NCBI GenBank assembly: GCA_013331595.1
Contig: DUGE01000009.1
Span: forward strand, 6,485-12,479
Reading direction: 5' to 3'
DNA: 5,995 nucleotides
DNA from: Microcaldota archaeon
GTDB lineage: Archaea; Micrarchaeota; Micrarchaeia; Norongarragalinales; UBA10210
Under the pieces are notes generated by a model. That model was given only the letters and a program-made list of their open reading frames with translations, had not been told where the DNA came from and did not search any database. Within the stretch, counting starts at the first letter, position 1. Each line of letters begins with the position of its first letter. Positions 1 through 5,729 of this stretch are shown one piece after another. A program made the translations under genes and the position numbers.

Positions 1-492
1 CTGCACGAACTCATCGAAGCCGCAAAGGCTGGGGATTTTAAAAGGGCCAAGCAAGAATTAGCCAAAATCGAAATGGAACCAGACCACAATTCCGTAATGC
101 AACTAGTAAGCAAATTACGGGAAACACTCCCTGGAACAAAAGACAGCGAAGCGGAAGAGGGAAGGAAAAATCATGCGCTTAAAAGCAGGCTTGTAGGCGT
201 AATCACAAGCGAAATGATACTCAGGAAACTCGAAGGATTTACTGAAGAACAGAAGGGAAACTATCGGGATGGGTTGGTCAGGTATCTTGCAAGTGAAAAA
301 TTGAAAACAGCCCATGGCGTAAAAGGCGCTGCACGCAAAAAAATTTCATCCAGAATCATAAGGCAGATTCAACACATTAGCGAACAGGTAGAGGGAATGC
401 AGAAACAGAGGAAAATCAGTGAACAGCAGGGGATAGAAATACGACGCCATTTGGCAGATGGCGGAAAAATACTCACCGTAATTCAAATGTGA
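1..492 (+). CDS. Hypothetical charged helical protein, 5' end outside the window
   Basis: The reading frame is open from the first base of the window to a TGA at 490-492, giving 163 visible residues. An ATG lies at 73, but the 24 codons before it are open and look coding (they begin LHELIEAAKAGDFKRAKQEL), so the true start is probably left of the window. The visible protein is rich in Lys, Arg, Glu and Gln with regularly spaced Leu and Ile. This suggests an all-helical soluble protein, possibly coiled coil around the segment ISEQVEGMQKQRKISEQQ. There is no signal peptide, membrane segment, cysteine cluster or catalytic motif that I recognise. Arginine codons (AGG, CGG, CGC) resemble those of the neighbouring genes, so it looks native. 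It converges on trm1 with a 9-base gap. I do not recognise the family; the missing N-terminal part may hold the diagnostic domain. Confidence 0.72.
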   Translation: MHELIEAAKAGDFKRAKQELAKIEMEPDHNSVMQLVSKLRETLPGTKDSEAEEGRKNHALKSRLVGVITSEMILRKLEGFTEEQKGNYRDGLVRYLASEKLKTAHGVKGAARKKISSRIIRQIQHISEQVEGMQKQRKISEQQGIEIRRHLADGGKILTVIQM

Positions 493-501
493 GCGCATAA
501 C

Positions 502-1617
502 TCAACCCCAGGAAGCCCGCGCGGTCTCGACAAACTTTTTAGCAGGGGCGGTTGTCTTAAGCCCGTTGGGTGAAAAATGCGTGCGCGCCACCTTGAATTT
601 CTTCCCTAGGCCTTCCATGAGCAAACTCATTTTCCCCACTGCAAGGCCGAACTCGTCCGAAACAGAGTGAGTGCCGAAAAACCACGGCGGAAAGCCCTGC
701 TCGCCCGTCAAAAGCCATAGGGTTTTTTCAATTCTTTTCCTGTCCTCGTAATTCCTTTCCCCGTTCAACTCAATCAGTTTCTTCAAAAACTTTTTGTCGC
801 AAAAATCGCCAAGCCAAAGCGGCCCTGCGTAAAGCAGGCGGTTGCCGCAAACGCATTTCTTCCGCATGCCCACAAAACGCGAGAGGCACTTGTCGCAATA
901 GGAAATAAACCCAAGCACGGGCTTGCGTTTCCCTTTTTCAATTTCGACCACCAGCTTCACGTAATGCAATTCGTAGTAGCACAGCAGCGGCGTTACGCAT
1001 AATTTTCTTTCCCAAGCTTTTCTTGCAATGAAGCCCAATAATATTCTCAGTGAAGTCTCATGGGAAAAATCGTTGTACAACGGCTTTGCCCCATAGTCGC
1101 GCAGCGTGGGTGCATTTTTCTTCACCAAATTCGCCAGGTCGGTTGCAGTAATGCTCAAAACCCCGCCCTTGCTTTTCAAAGCATCGAGGGCGCTTTCGAT
1201 GAAAGGCGCGGGAGTGCCGAACGGGTCGACCTCAACAAAATCAAACTCGCCCCTGTGCGCGATACAGAAATCCTCAAAGTGGTCGTAAACGGCCTTGCCT
1301 TTTGAAGAAAGTTTGTTCAACTTCAGGTTTTTCCCTGCAAACCCCAGTGCAAGCGGATTGGCGTCAACGAGAAAAAGTTTTTTCACGCCCTTGTTTTCGG
1401 CTGCATAGCGCACACCCCTTGCACCGGTTGCGCTCAACCCATCCAAAACGCTTGCGGGCTTCAAGACGCCCACGCATAGCGAACCCATGGTGCGCGAAAA
1501 GCGCATTGCCGGGTTGAAGAACACTTCACAGTGGTGTGGATCGCTAAAACTCTGCTTTGGGACTGAAAGCGTTGCACCGCCCTCAGGATAGTCAATTGAT
1601 TGAACGGTATGGGCCAT
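502..1617 (-). CDS. trm1: tRNA (guanine(26)-N2)-dimethyltransferase Trm1
   Basis: This cytoplasmic enzyme transfers two methyl groups from S-adenosylmethionine to G26 of tRNA, giving N2,N2-dimethylguanosine. From the ATG at 1617 it is 371 residues, a usual size for archaeal Trm1. Family marks in order: the N-terminal NPAM segment (35-38, followed by R42); the SAM-binding loop VLDGLSATGARG (57-68); the acidic end of the next strand LFLVDANP (81-88, D85); the catalytic motif VEVDPFGTPAPF (128-139, DPFG at 131-134); a zinc-ribbon-like cluster C241, C244, C255, C257; and the C-terminal HFSPNGLKTTAPA (347-359). The frame stays open to a TTG at 1641. I prefer the ATG because a TATA-like box lies 27 bases upstream of it and the divergent gene leaves little room for a longer form. 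No Shine-Dalgarno sequence is seen, which fits leaderless translation. The family call is secure; the start is somewhat less so. Confidence 0.95.
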   Translation of the reverse strand: MAHTVQSIDYPEGGATLSVPKQSFSDPHHCEVFFNPAMRFSRTMGSLCVGVLKPASVLDGLSATGARGVRYAAENKGVKKLFLVDANPLALGFAGKNLKLNKLSSKGKAVYDHFEDFCIAHRGEFDFVEVDPFGTPAPFIESALDALKSKGGVLSITATDLANLVKKNAPTLRDYGAKPLYNDFSHETSLRILLGFIARKAWERKLCVTPLLCYYELHYVKLVVEIEKGKRKPVLGFISYCDKCLSRFVGMRKKCVCGNRLLYAGPLWLGDFCDKKFLKKLIELNGERNYEDRKRIEKTLWLLTGEQGFPPWFFGTHSVSDEFGLAVGKMSLLMEGLGKKFKVARTHFSPNGLKTTAPAKKFVETARASWG

Positions 1618-1639
1618 GAAGATAGGAAAGCATGCGAGC

Positions 1640-1648
1640 AATAAAATA
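1640..1648 (-). promoter_or_regulatory. Candidate TATA box of trm1
   Basis: On the minus strand this reads TATTTTATT, an AT-only run in GC-richer surroundings. Its centre is 27 bases upstream of the ATG at 1617, the usual archaeal distance from TATA box to transcription start. It therefore predicts a transcript that starts at or next to the ATG and has essentially no leader. The position is seen; the promoter role is inferred. Confidence 0.5.
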
Positions 1649-1719
1649 CGTTTCCAGGCATAATCCTAGAGGTGCTTAACTTGATTAATGGAAAAATCGT
1701 CCTCAAAAGCTTTTCAACA

Positions 1720-3042
1720 ATGCCCGACTACACGCTGCTAACGCCCGAAGGCTACGCAACAATAAAGCAAGAGGAAACGCAAACCGACTTTCCAATCGGC
1801 ACGATAATTGAGGCGGATAGTGAAAACGCCAAGCAAATCAGGGAAATCGCCGACGTAAAACTGGAAAAGCAAATCAGGTCGTTCATCGAGGCGAACTCCA
1901 AGCCCAACAAGCCCGGGCTTTTGGTTGAAGACGAGGCCATGAAAAAATTCGAGCGCAGGCTGGAGGAAGGCGCGGCTTTCGTCGCAAGAAAACTATTCGA
2001 GCTCACTCCCGCGTCGATACGCTTTAATGACGATTGCGACGGCATTAGCGCCGGCCTTCTCGTCAAAAATTCGATTGAAGCGTTCGTCAGGGAAAAAAAC
2101 ATTCCCTACCCGAAGAACTTCCTGCGCAACAGGCAGTGCAACTCCGCAGTTTACGAGTCTGGCGAAGCTTCCTACGATATTGAGGAAATGAACGCTTACA
2201 CTTATGGAAAAAGGCCTTTGCTCTTTTTGCTTGACTTCGGCGCGAATGACGAAAGCGTGCAGGCATTGGAAAAGGCAAGGGAAAATTTCGACGTAATCAC
2301 AATAGACCACCACGTTTACTCGCAGAAAGCCGCTTCCCTTGCAACGGTCTTCCTCAACCCGCTTGAATTCGGAGGCATTTCATCGCACACGACCGGGCTT
2401 GTTGCATACGAATTCGCCCAGCGGCTTTCGAAAGGCGAAAGACTCTACGCGCTTCTTTCAATGGAATCGGACAAAAGCATTTACTGGGACAAGACCGAAC
2501 GCAAGGAAGCGCTCGTGCTCGATTACCTTGCCGGAGAAAACCTCTCGCTGGCGAAATACGAGAAAGCCATAGAAAAGGAAACGCAATTCCACTGGCTTGA
2601 AGCTTCAAACAAGATTAAGGCTGCCTTCGAGAAAGCCTTGAAGAAAACCAAGGAAACTGCCATTGCAGGCGAGGACGGCAATGCAATACTGTTCACCGTT
2701 GAAATGACTGGCGTGGTGCGCAAAAATTCATTCCCTCCAAAAGGCAAGGTGCTGAACAAGATTCAAGACCATTTCGAGCAAGCGAACCAAATGGTGGCAG
2801 GCGTGAGCTTTGACGCCAACACGATGCAATTCCGCGTCAGCAAAGCCCTTCACGCGAAAGGATTCAAGGCCACGAAAATAATAGGCGAGGTAAAGCAAGA
2901 GTTCCCGCAGATAAGCGGCGGGGGGCACGAGCAGGCTGCTGCAATGCGCTTTGACGAAAGCATTGCCCGCGCCATTCTTGAAAAAACAATCGCCCTTTGT
3001 GAAAAGGAAATCGCGGAAAAAATCGGCCCTAGGCCCGTTTAG
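1720..3042 (+). CDS. DHH/DHHA1 family phosphoesterase (archaeal RecJ/GAN-like)
   Basis: Counting from the ATG at 1720 the protein has 440 residues. An N-terminal charged helical region of about 100 residues comes first. The DHH domain follows with its metal-binding motifs: NDDCDG (103-108, ligands D105 and D107), LLDFG (170-174, D172), IDHH (195-198), and SMESD (247-251, D251). SSHTTG (221-226) lies between the last two. A helical linker leads to a DHHA1 domain ending in ISGGGHEQAAAM (398-409), the GGGH substrate-binding motif. Known relatives are Mn2+-dependent 5'-3' exonucleases (RecJ, archaeal GAN) and oligoribonucleases or cyclic-dinucleotide phosphodiesterases; the sequence alone does not choose between them. 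No OB-fold DNA-binding domain or membrane segment is recognisable, so it is probably cytoplasmic. The frame is open back to a GTG at 1672 (456 residues), but that leaves little promoter space to trm1. The stop overlaps the stop of the next gene. Confidence 0.88.
   Translation: MPDYTLLTPEGYATIKQEETQTDFPIGTIIEADSENAKQIREIADVKLEKQIRSFIEANSKPNKPGLLVEDEAMKKFERRLEEGAAFVARKLFELTPASIRFNDDCDGISAGLLVKNSIEAFVREKNIPYPKNFLRNRQCNSAVYESGEASYDIEEMNAYTYGKRPLLFLLDFGANDESVQALEKARENFDVITIDHHVYSQKAASLATVFLNPLEFGGISSHTTGLVAYEFAQRLSKGERLYALLSMESDKSIYWDKTERKEALVLDYLAGENLSLAKYEKAIEKETQFHWLEASNKIKAAFEKALKKTKETAIAGEDGNAILFTVEMTGVVRKNSFPPKGKVLNKIQDHFEQANQMVAGVSFDANTMQFRVSKALHAKGFKATKIIGEVKQEFPQISGGGHEQAAAMRFDESIARAILEKTIALCEKEIAEKIGPRPV
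3017..3035 (-). terminator. Candidate terminator of the small membrane protein gene, inside the DHH gene 3' end
   Basis: Read on the minus strand just past the TAA at 3039, there are GGCC arms (3032-3035 and 3025-3028) around a three-base loop, followed by GA and six T residues (3017-3022). A short GC hairpin with a T run is a plausible termination signal. The stem is only 4 bp, and the site lies in coding sequence of the opposite strand, where the T run is simply lysine codons, so chance is possible. Confidence 0.35.
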
Positions 3043-3851
3043 TTGCGCCTTAGGAAGAGCACTATTATTGCGCCCAGCACCACGGCTACGGCAACGAGCC
3101 CTATTAGCGCGAAGTCAAAGCCCTGCTTTGTGGGCGCCGGGGCATCGGCTGCATTTGCAGAAACGGTCTTTGGCGGCTCGTATTCATTCAAAACCTGCGG
3201 GTCGAGCGGCTTTTCAACGGTGTAGGAAACCTGCTTGGTTTCCTGCGGCTGGATGTTGTTGAAGAGGAAATCAACCACGACGCTGCCCTCTTCAAACGCG
3301 AATGGCGTGACGCTGAAGCCGACAAGTTCGTCCGGCGTTTTGGCCACTTTCTCCGGCAATTTTTCCTTGATGAAAATATTGTTGACTGGAGTGCCGCCCA
3401 CGTTCTTCACGAAAAGTGTTATTGTCGAATAGGTTTTCGTGGTGTTCCCCCAGGTGACGTTGTAAACCTTGAGTTCACGCCAATACACCAAGTTCCCCTG
3501 GTCGCACACCAACGGCTGGAGCGTTTGGGTGAAAACCTGCGTCTGCTCGGAAATAAGTCGTGCGTTGGACAAATCCAATTCTGCAGCGGAAGCTTGCTCT
3601 ATCGGAACGGGCCCCGCATAACCGTAATCAGAAGAGGTTGATTGGAATGCGTAGGAAAGATTCTGGGGGGCAAAGAAAATCGAGCCAAGCACGCCGGCTG
3701 CAACCAAAGCAATTGAAAGAACAAGAGCCAAAGGCTTCCTCTTCTTCCCTACCCGGCCGGACAGCACAAGCACTACGCCCAGCAAGCCAACGAGGAAAGG
3801 GACGGCAAAAAAATATTGCGCCAGTGAAAAGTCAGTTAAGCCCATTGCCAT
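3039..3851 (-). CDS. Membrane-anchored protein with external beta-rich domain and three transmembrane helices
   Basis: From the ATG at 3851 the protein has 270 residues. Helix 1 spans about 13-31 and helix 2 about 41-60. The short loop between them is very basic (GRVGKKRKP, 32-40) and should be cytoplasmic. An external region of about 185 residues follows, then helix 3 (246-267) and a terminal RRN. The external part has alternating beta-strand-like segments (LKVYNV, TITLFVKNVGGTPVNNIFI, SVVVDFLFNNIQPQETKQVSYTV) resembling the DUF11/CARDB style of archaeal surface proteins. Sequons NLS (64-66), NVT (131-133) and NTT (136-138) could carry N-glycans. A Pro/Ala-rich stretch at 235-243 looks like a stalk. 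Upstream in-frame codons reach a TTG at 3899, and an ATG at 3845 is also possible. The ATG at 3851 has a TATA-like box 27 bases away. Its function is unknown; a surface or envelope role is inferred from topology and from the neighbouring surface gene. Confidence 0.8.
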   Translation of the reverse strand: MAMGLTDFSLAQYFFAVPFLVGLLGVVLVLSGRVGKKRKPLALVLSIALVAAGVLGSIFFAPQNLSYAFQSTSSDYGYAGPVPIEQASAAELDLSNARLISEQTQVFTQTLQPLVCDQGNLVYWRELKVYNVTWGNTTKTYSTITLFVKNVGGTPVNNIFIKEKLPEKVAKTPDELVGFSVTPFAFEEGSVVVDFLFNNIQPQETKQVSYTVEKPLDPQVLNEYEPPKTVSANAADAPAPTKQGFDFALIGLVAVAVVLGAIIVLFLRRN

Positions 3852-3874
3852 AAAGGACAAATAGAAAAACCGGC

Positions 3875-3881
3875 TTAAAAT
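3875..3881 (-). promoter_or_regulatory. Candidate TATA box of the small membrane protein gene
   Basis: On the minus strand this reads ATTTTAA, preceded by a purine-rich CCAAAG-like stretch that could act as a BRE. Its centre is 27 bases upstream of the ATG at 3851. It suggests that this gene has its own, leaderless, promoter after the T-rich terminator of the upstream gene. The AT-rich setting makes chance matches more likely. Confidence 0.4.
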
Positions 3882-3900
3882 GGCTTTGGATTTTACCAAA

Positions 3901-3940
3901 AAAACAAGGAAAAAACAAAAAAACTAAAAGAAAAATTAAG
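3901..3940 (-). terminator. T-tract terminator of the large surface protein gene
   Basis: The first bases after the TGA at 3950 read, on the minus strand, as a dense series of T runs of four to seven residues separated by short interruptions, with no strong hairpin. Archaeal RNA polymerase terminates at such U-rich tracts without needing a stem-loop. The tract lies between the two minus-strand surface genes and argues that they are at least partly separate transcription units. Confidence 0.7.
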
Positions 3941-3949
3941 GAAAAGGAC

Positions 3950-5596
3950 TCAACCTTTGCCGCCAGGCGCTTGCTTTACGGCCTCAATCTCGTGCCTTAT
4001 TGAATTCAGGCTGTCCTTGAAGCGCTCGTGAAAGCCGCTTTGCGAAGGCTGGCGCCTTGCAACAAGCACTATTACGGCCAAGGCAGCAAGCAAGAGCATT
4101 CCGATCAAAAGGCTGTTCTGCGAAAGGCCGGTAAACAGGCCGGTTAATCCGCCTGACGCCTTCATCGGCTGCAAAGGCCTGCGGGCAATCTCCCTGCCGT
4201 CGCTCAAAATGACCAAAACCGGGTTTGACGCATCCTCGCTTCCAGAGGGGAATATTGAAATCGAAAGGTTGGCCGTATCCTGGGGCGCAATCACTGCCAC
4301 AGCAGATGATTCCACGCGCCATGAAGGGGGAATTCCCTCAACGCGGGCCGTAACGTTAGTCAAAGGCACATCAAAACCATTGGTAACCCCAACAGTCAAT
4401 TTCACGCCATTGTCTCCCTGGGACTGGATGGGTTTCACCGCATCGCCAGGCAAAACAGCAGGGGCGCATGATTGGGCGTTGACCAAAAGCCTTGCGCTGC
4501 CCACGATGTCCCTTGCGGAACTTTTTGCGGTAACCAAAACCTCGCTTTGACCTGCCCTCAGGGAATTTTCAGGCAGGATAATCTTGAAAGCGCGGCTCTC
4601 GCCAGCATCAACCATAAAGCCGTTGGGCATTACGATGGCATTAGCAGGGCCGGTTACCTCAAAAGAATCACCGACATTGCCGGTGTTCTTCACAACCCCG
4701 TCTAGCTCTATTGGCTCGCACTGCATGCCTGAAGCTGAAGAAGGCAATTTGACTTCAGCCTCGAATTGCTCGCGAACATCAACACAAACGCTCTTCTCAA
4801 AAAGAACTACACCGTGGCGCATGACTTGCACTGACGCATAACGCCTTCCGGGTGCATGACCACTCTGGGGAATAATTGAAGCCCTAAGGTCAAAAGCCTC
4901 GCCGCGCGAAAGCGAAAGCGATTGGGGCGAAATGAGCAAACTCAAATCATGGCCTTCACTCAAAACGCGCACTTCGAAAGTCGAAGCAGCACCGTTGTTA
5001 ACAACGGTCAAAGGCACTGTGGCCTGCTCGCCCGGTTTTAGGGGAACGCACCGGTCCGAACCCAAGACATCAACCGAATAATCAGTAGGCTGGAAGTCTG
5101 AAGCATAGGTCAAAGTGCTGTAGACAACAGAACCATCGCCATAGGCCATTGGCTGGCCCACGCCATAGGGGGAAACGAAACTGCCAACATAAGAATTGCA
5201 CGCCCCGGATGGGTTGGCGATAATCAAAACAGTCTTCTGCAAAGTAGTGCAGGAAGTGGGCGAAGAGCAAACGTCCGCGTAAACGCGGACGGTCTCTGCA
5301 CCCCTGAAACAATCGGGGGCCCTCAAGTGAAGCCAAGTTCCCTTGCTGCCGCTCGCTGGAAGAATGAAACCAGAATCCTCGAAAAAGCCGTTCAACTCTC
5401 CATCGCTGGCGCTGAAAGCAACGGTTTTCGCAACGCCGTCAGTATTGGTAAGCCAGACGAACACGCGGGCTTCAGTGCCCTGGATGCGCGCCTGGTCGGC
5501 GTCAGCATAAAGGGAAAGCGAGCTGGCGAAAGCTACGCCCAAAAGCATCAAAGCAAACGAAAACTTCAAAATCAAGCCAGAATTCACTAAACCCAC
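3950..5596 (-). CDS. Secreted, membrane-anchored surface protein with about four Ig-like modules
   Basis: This is a 548-residue protein from the GTG at 5596. A signal peptide covers about 8-24 (ILKFSFALMLLGVAFA, with an AFA site before SS). Modules then follow: about 27-130; C183-C271; C293-C377; and about 396-476. A transmembrane helix spans 496-513, then RR, then a cytoplasmic tail of about 33 residues whose segment HERFKDSLNSIRHEIEAVKQ looks like an amphipathic helix. Modules 2 and 3 resemble NEW3/CARDB-type archaeal surface domains (V-x-N-x-G near the start, then FEV). All eight cysteines (96, 110, 116, 133, 183, 271, 293, 377) are predicted to be outside the cell. Sequons NVT (414) and NLS (443) occur in module 4. 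No enzyme motif is seen, so an adhesive, structural or scaffold role is inferred. A second GTG at 5587 (545 residues) has the better ribosome binding site; an ATG at residue 17 would destroy the signal peptide. Confidence 0.85.
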   Translation of the reverse strand: MGLVNSGLILKFSFALMLLGVAFASSLSLYADADQARIQGTEARVFVWLTNTDGVAKTVAFSASDGELNGFFEDSGFILPASGSKGTWLHLRAPDCFRGAETVRVYADVCSSPTSCTTLQKTVLIIANPSGACNSYVGSFVSPYGVGQPMAYGDGSVVYSTLTYASDFQPTDYSVDVLGSDRCVPLKPGEQATVPLTVVNNGAASTFEVRVLSEGHDLSLLISPQSLSLSRGEAFDLRASIIPQSGHAPGRRYASVQVMRHGVVLFEKSVCVDVREQFEAEVKLPSSASGMQCEPIELDGVVKNTGNVGDSFEVTGPANAIVMPNGFMVDAGESRAFKIILPENSLRAGQSEVLVTAKSSARDIVGSARLLVNAQSCAPAVLPGDAVKPIQSQGDNGVKLTVGVTNGFDVPLTNVTARVEGIPPSWRVESSAVAVIAPQDTANLSISIFPSGSEDASNPVLVILSDGREIARRPLQPMKASGGLTGLFTGLSQNSLLIGMLLLAALAVIVLVARRQPSQSGFHERFKDSLNSIRHEIEAVKQAPGGKG

Positions 5597-5599
5597 CCC
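5594..5599 (-). promoter_or_regulatory. Possible ribosome binding site for an alternative GTG start at 5587
   Basis: GGGGTG on the minus strand shares GGTG with the archaeal Shine-Dalgarno consensus GGAGGTGA. It lies six bases before the GTG at 5587, whereas the GTG at 5596 is part of the same motif. This favours a 545-residue product starting MNSGLILKF. Both starts keep the signal peptide. Confidence 0.35.
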
Positions 5600-5603
5600 T
5601 TGC

Positions 5604-5624
5604 AGGAGAAACGTAGTTTCTCCT
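5604..5624 (-). repeat. Perfect 9-bp inverted repeat (hairpin) in the leader of the large surface protein gene
   Basis: On the plus strand the arms are AGGAGAAAC (5604-5612) and GTTTCTCCT (5616-5624) around the loop GTA. Two more pairs form beyond a single bulged T (5602-5603 with 5626-5627). The outer hairpin base is only 7 bases upstream of the GTG at 5596 on the minus strand. There is no T run after it, so it is not a typical terminator. It may be an RNA hairpin in the leader or a palindromic protein-binding site in DNA. Confidence 0.7.
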
Positions 5625-5675
5625 TGCTAACCTCTTCCTTTTGCTACACGAACCACTCCATTCAAATGTTACTAC

Positions 5676-5722
5676 TCAATAGTTGCAATTACAGGTATTT
5701 AAACGTGCTGGTTTCAATAGTT
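5676..5722. repeat. 9-bp direct repeat flanking the shared TATA-like element
   Basis: TCAATAGTT occurs at 5676-5684 and again at 5714-5722, with starts 38 bases apart, one copy on each side of the TATTTAAA element. The spacing and symmetry could mark operator half-sites, but a 9-bp match in an AT-rich intergenic region could also be chance. Confidence 0.35.
5696..5703. promoter_or_regulatory. TATA-like element, possibly shared by divergent genes
   Basis: This reads TATTTAAA on the plus strand and TTTAAATA on the minus strand, both good archaeal TATA sequences. For the plus strand its centre is about 30 bases before the ATG at 5730, fitting a leaderless or near-leaderless start. For the minus strand it predicts a transcript start near 5673 and a leader of about 75 bases that includes the hairpin. 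Either or both directions may be used. Confidence 0.45.
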
Positions 5723-5729
5723 TTTGGTG

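Noticed and set aside
1060..1517. Plus-strand open frames of 60-81 codons within the trm1 region
   Set aside because: They lie antisense to a gene with clear Trm1 motifs and have no family features; they are shadows of its coding bias.
1909..1920. Palindrome AAGCCCGGGCTT
   Set aside because: It is inside the DHH coding sequence and explained by the Lys-Pro-Gly-Leu codons; no sign of a regulatory role.
1752..2928. Several minus-strand open frames opposite the DHH gene
   Set aside because: They overlap each other and the motif-bearing DHH frame, and show no promoter or domain.
4209..4841. Plus-strand open frames opposite the large surface protein gene
   Set aside because: Antisense to a protein with signal peptide, modules and membrane anchor; composition looks like a shadow translation.
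5597..5729. tRNA or box C/D small RNA gene in the intergenic region
   Set aside because: No T-arm-like GGTTCGAATCC, no cloverleaf pairing and no paired C (RTGATGA) and D (CTGA) boxes were found; GTGATGC near 5727 is only a partial C-box match at the start of the right-end gene.
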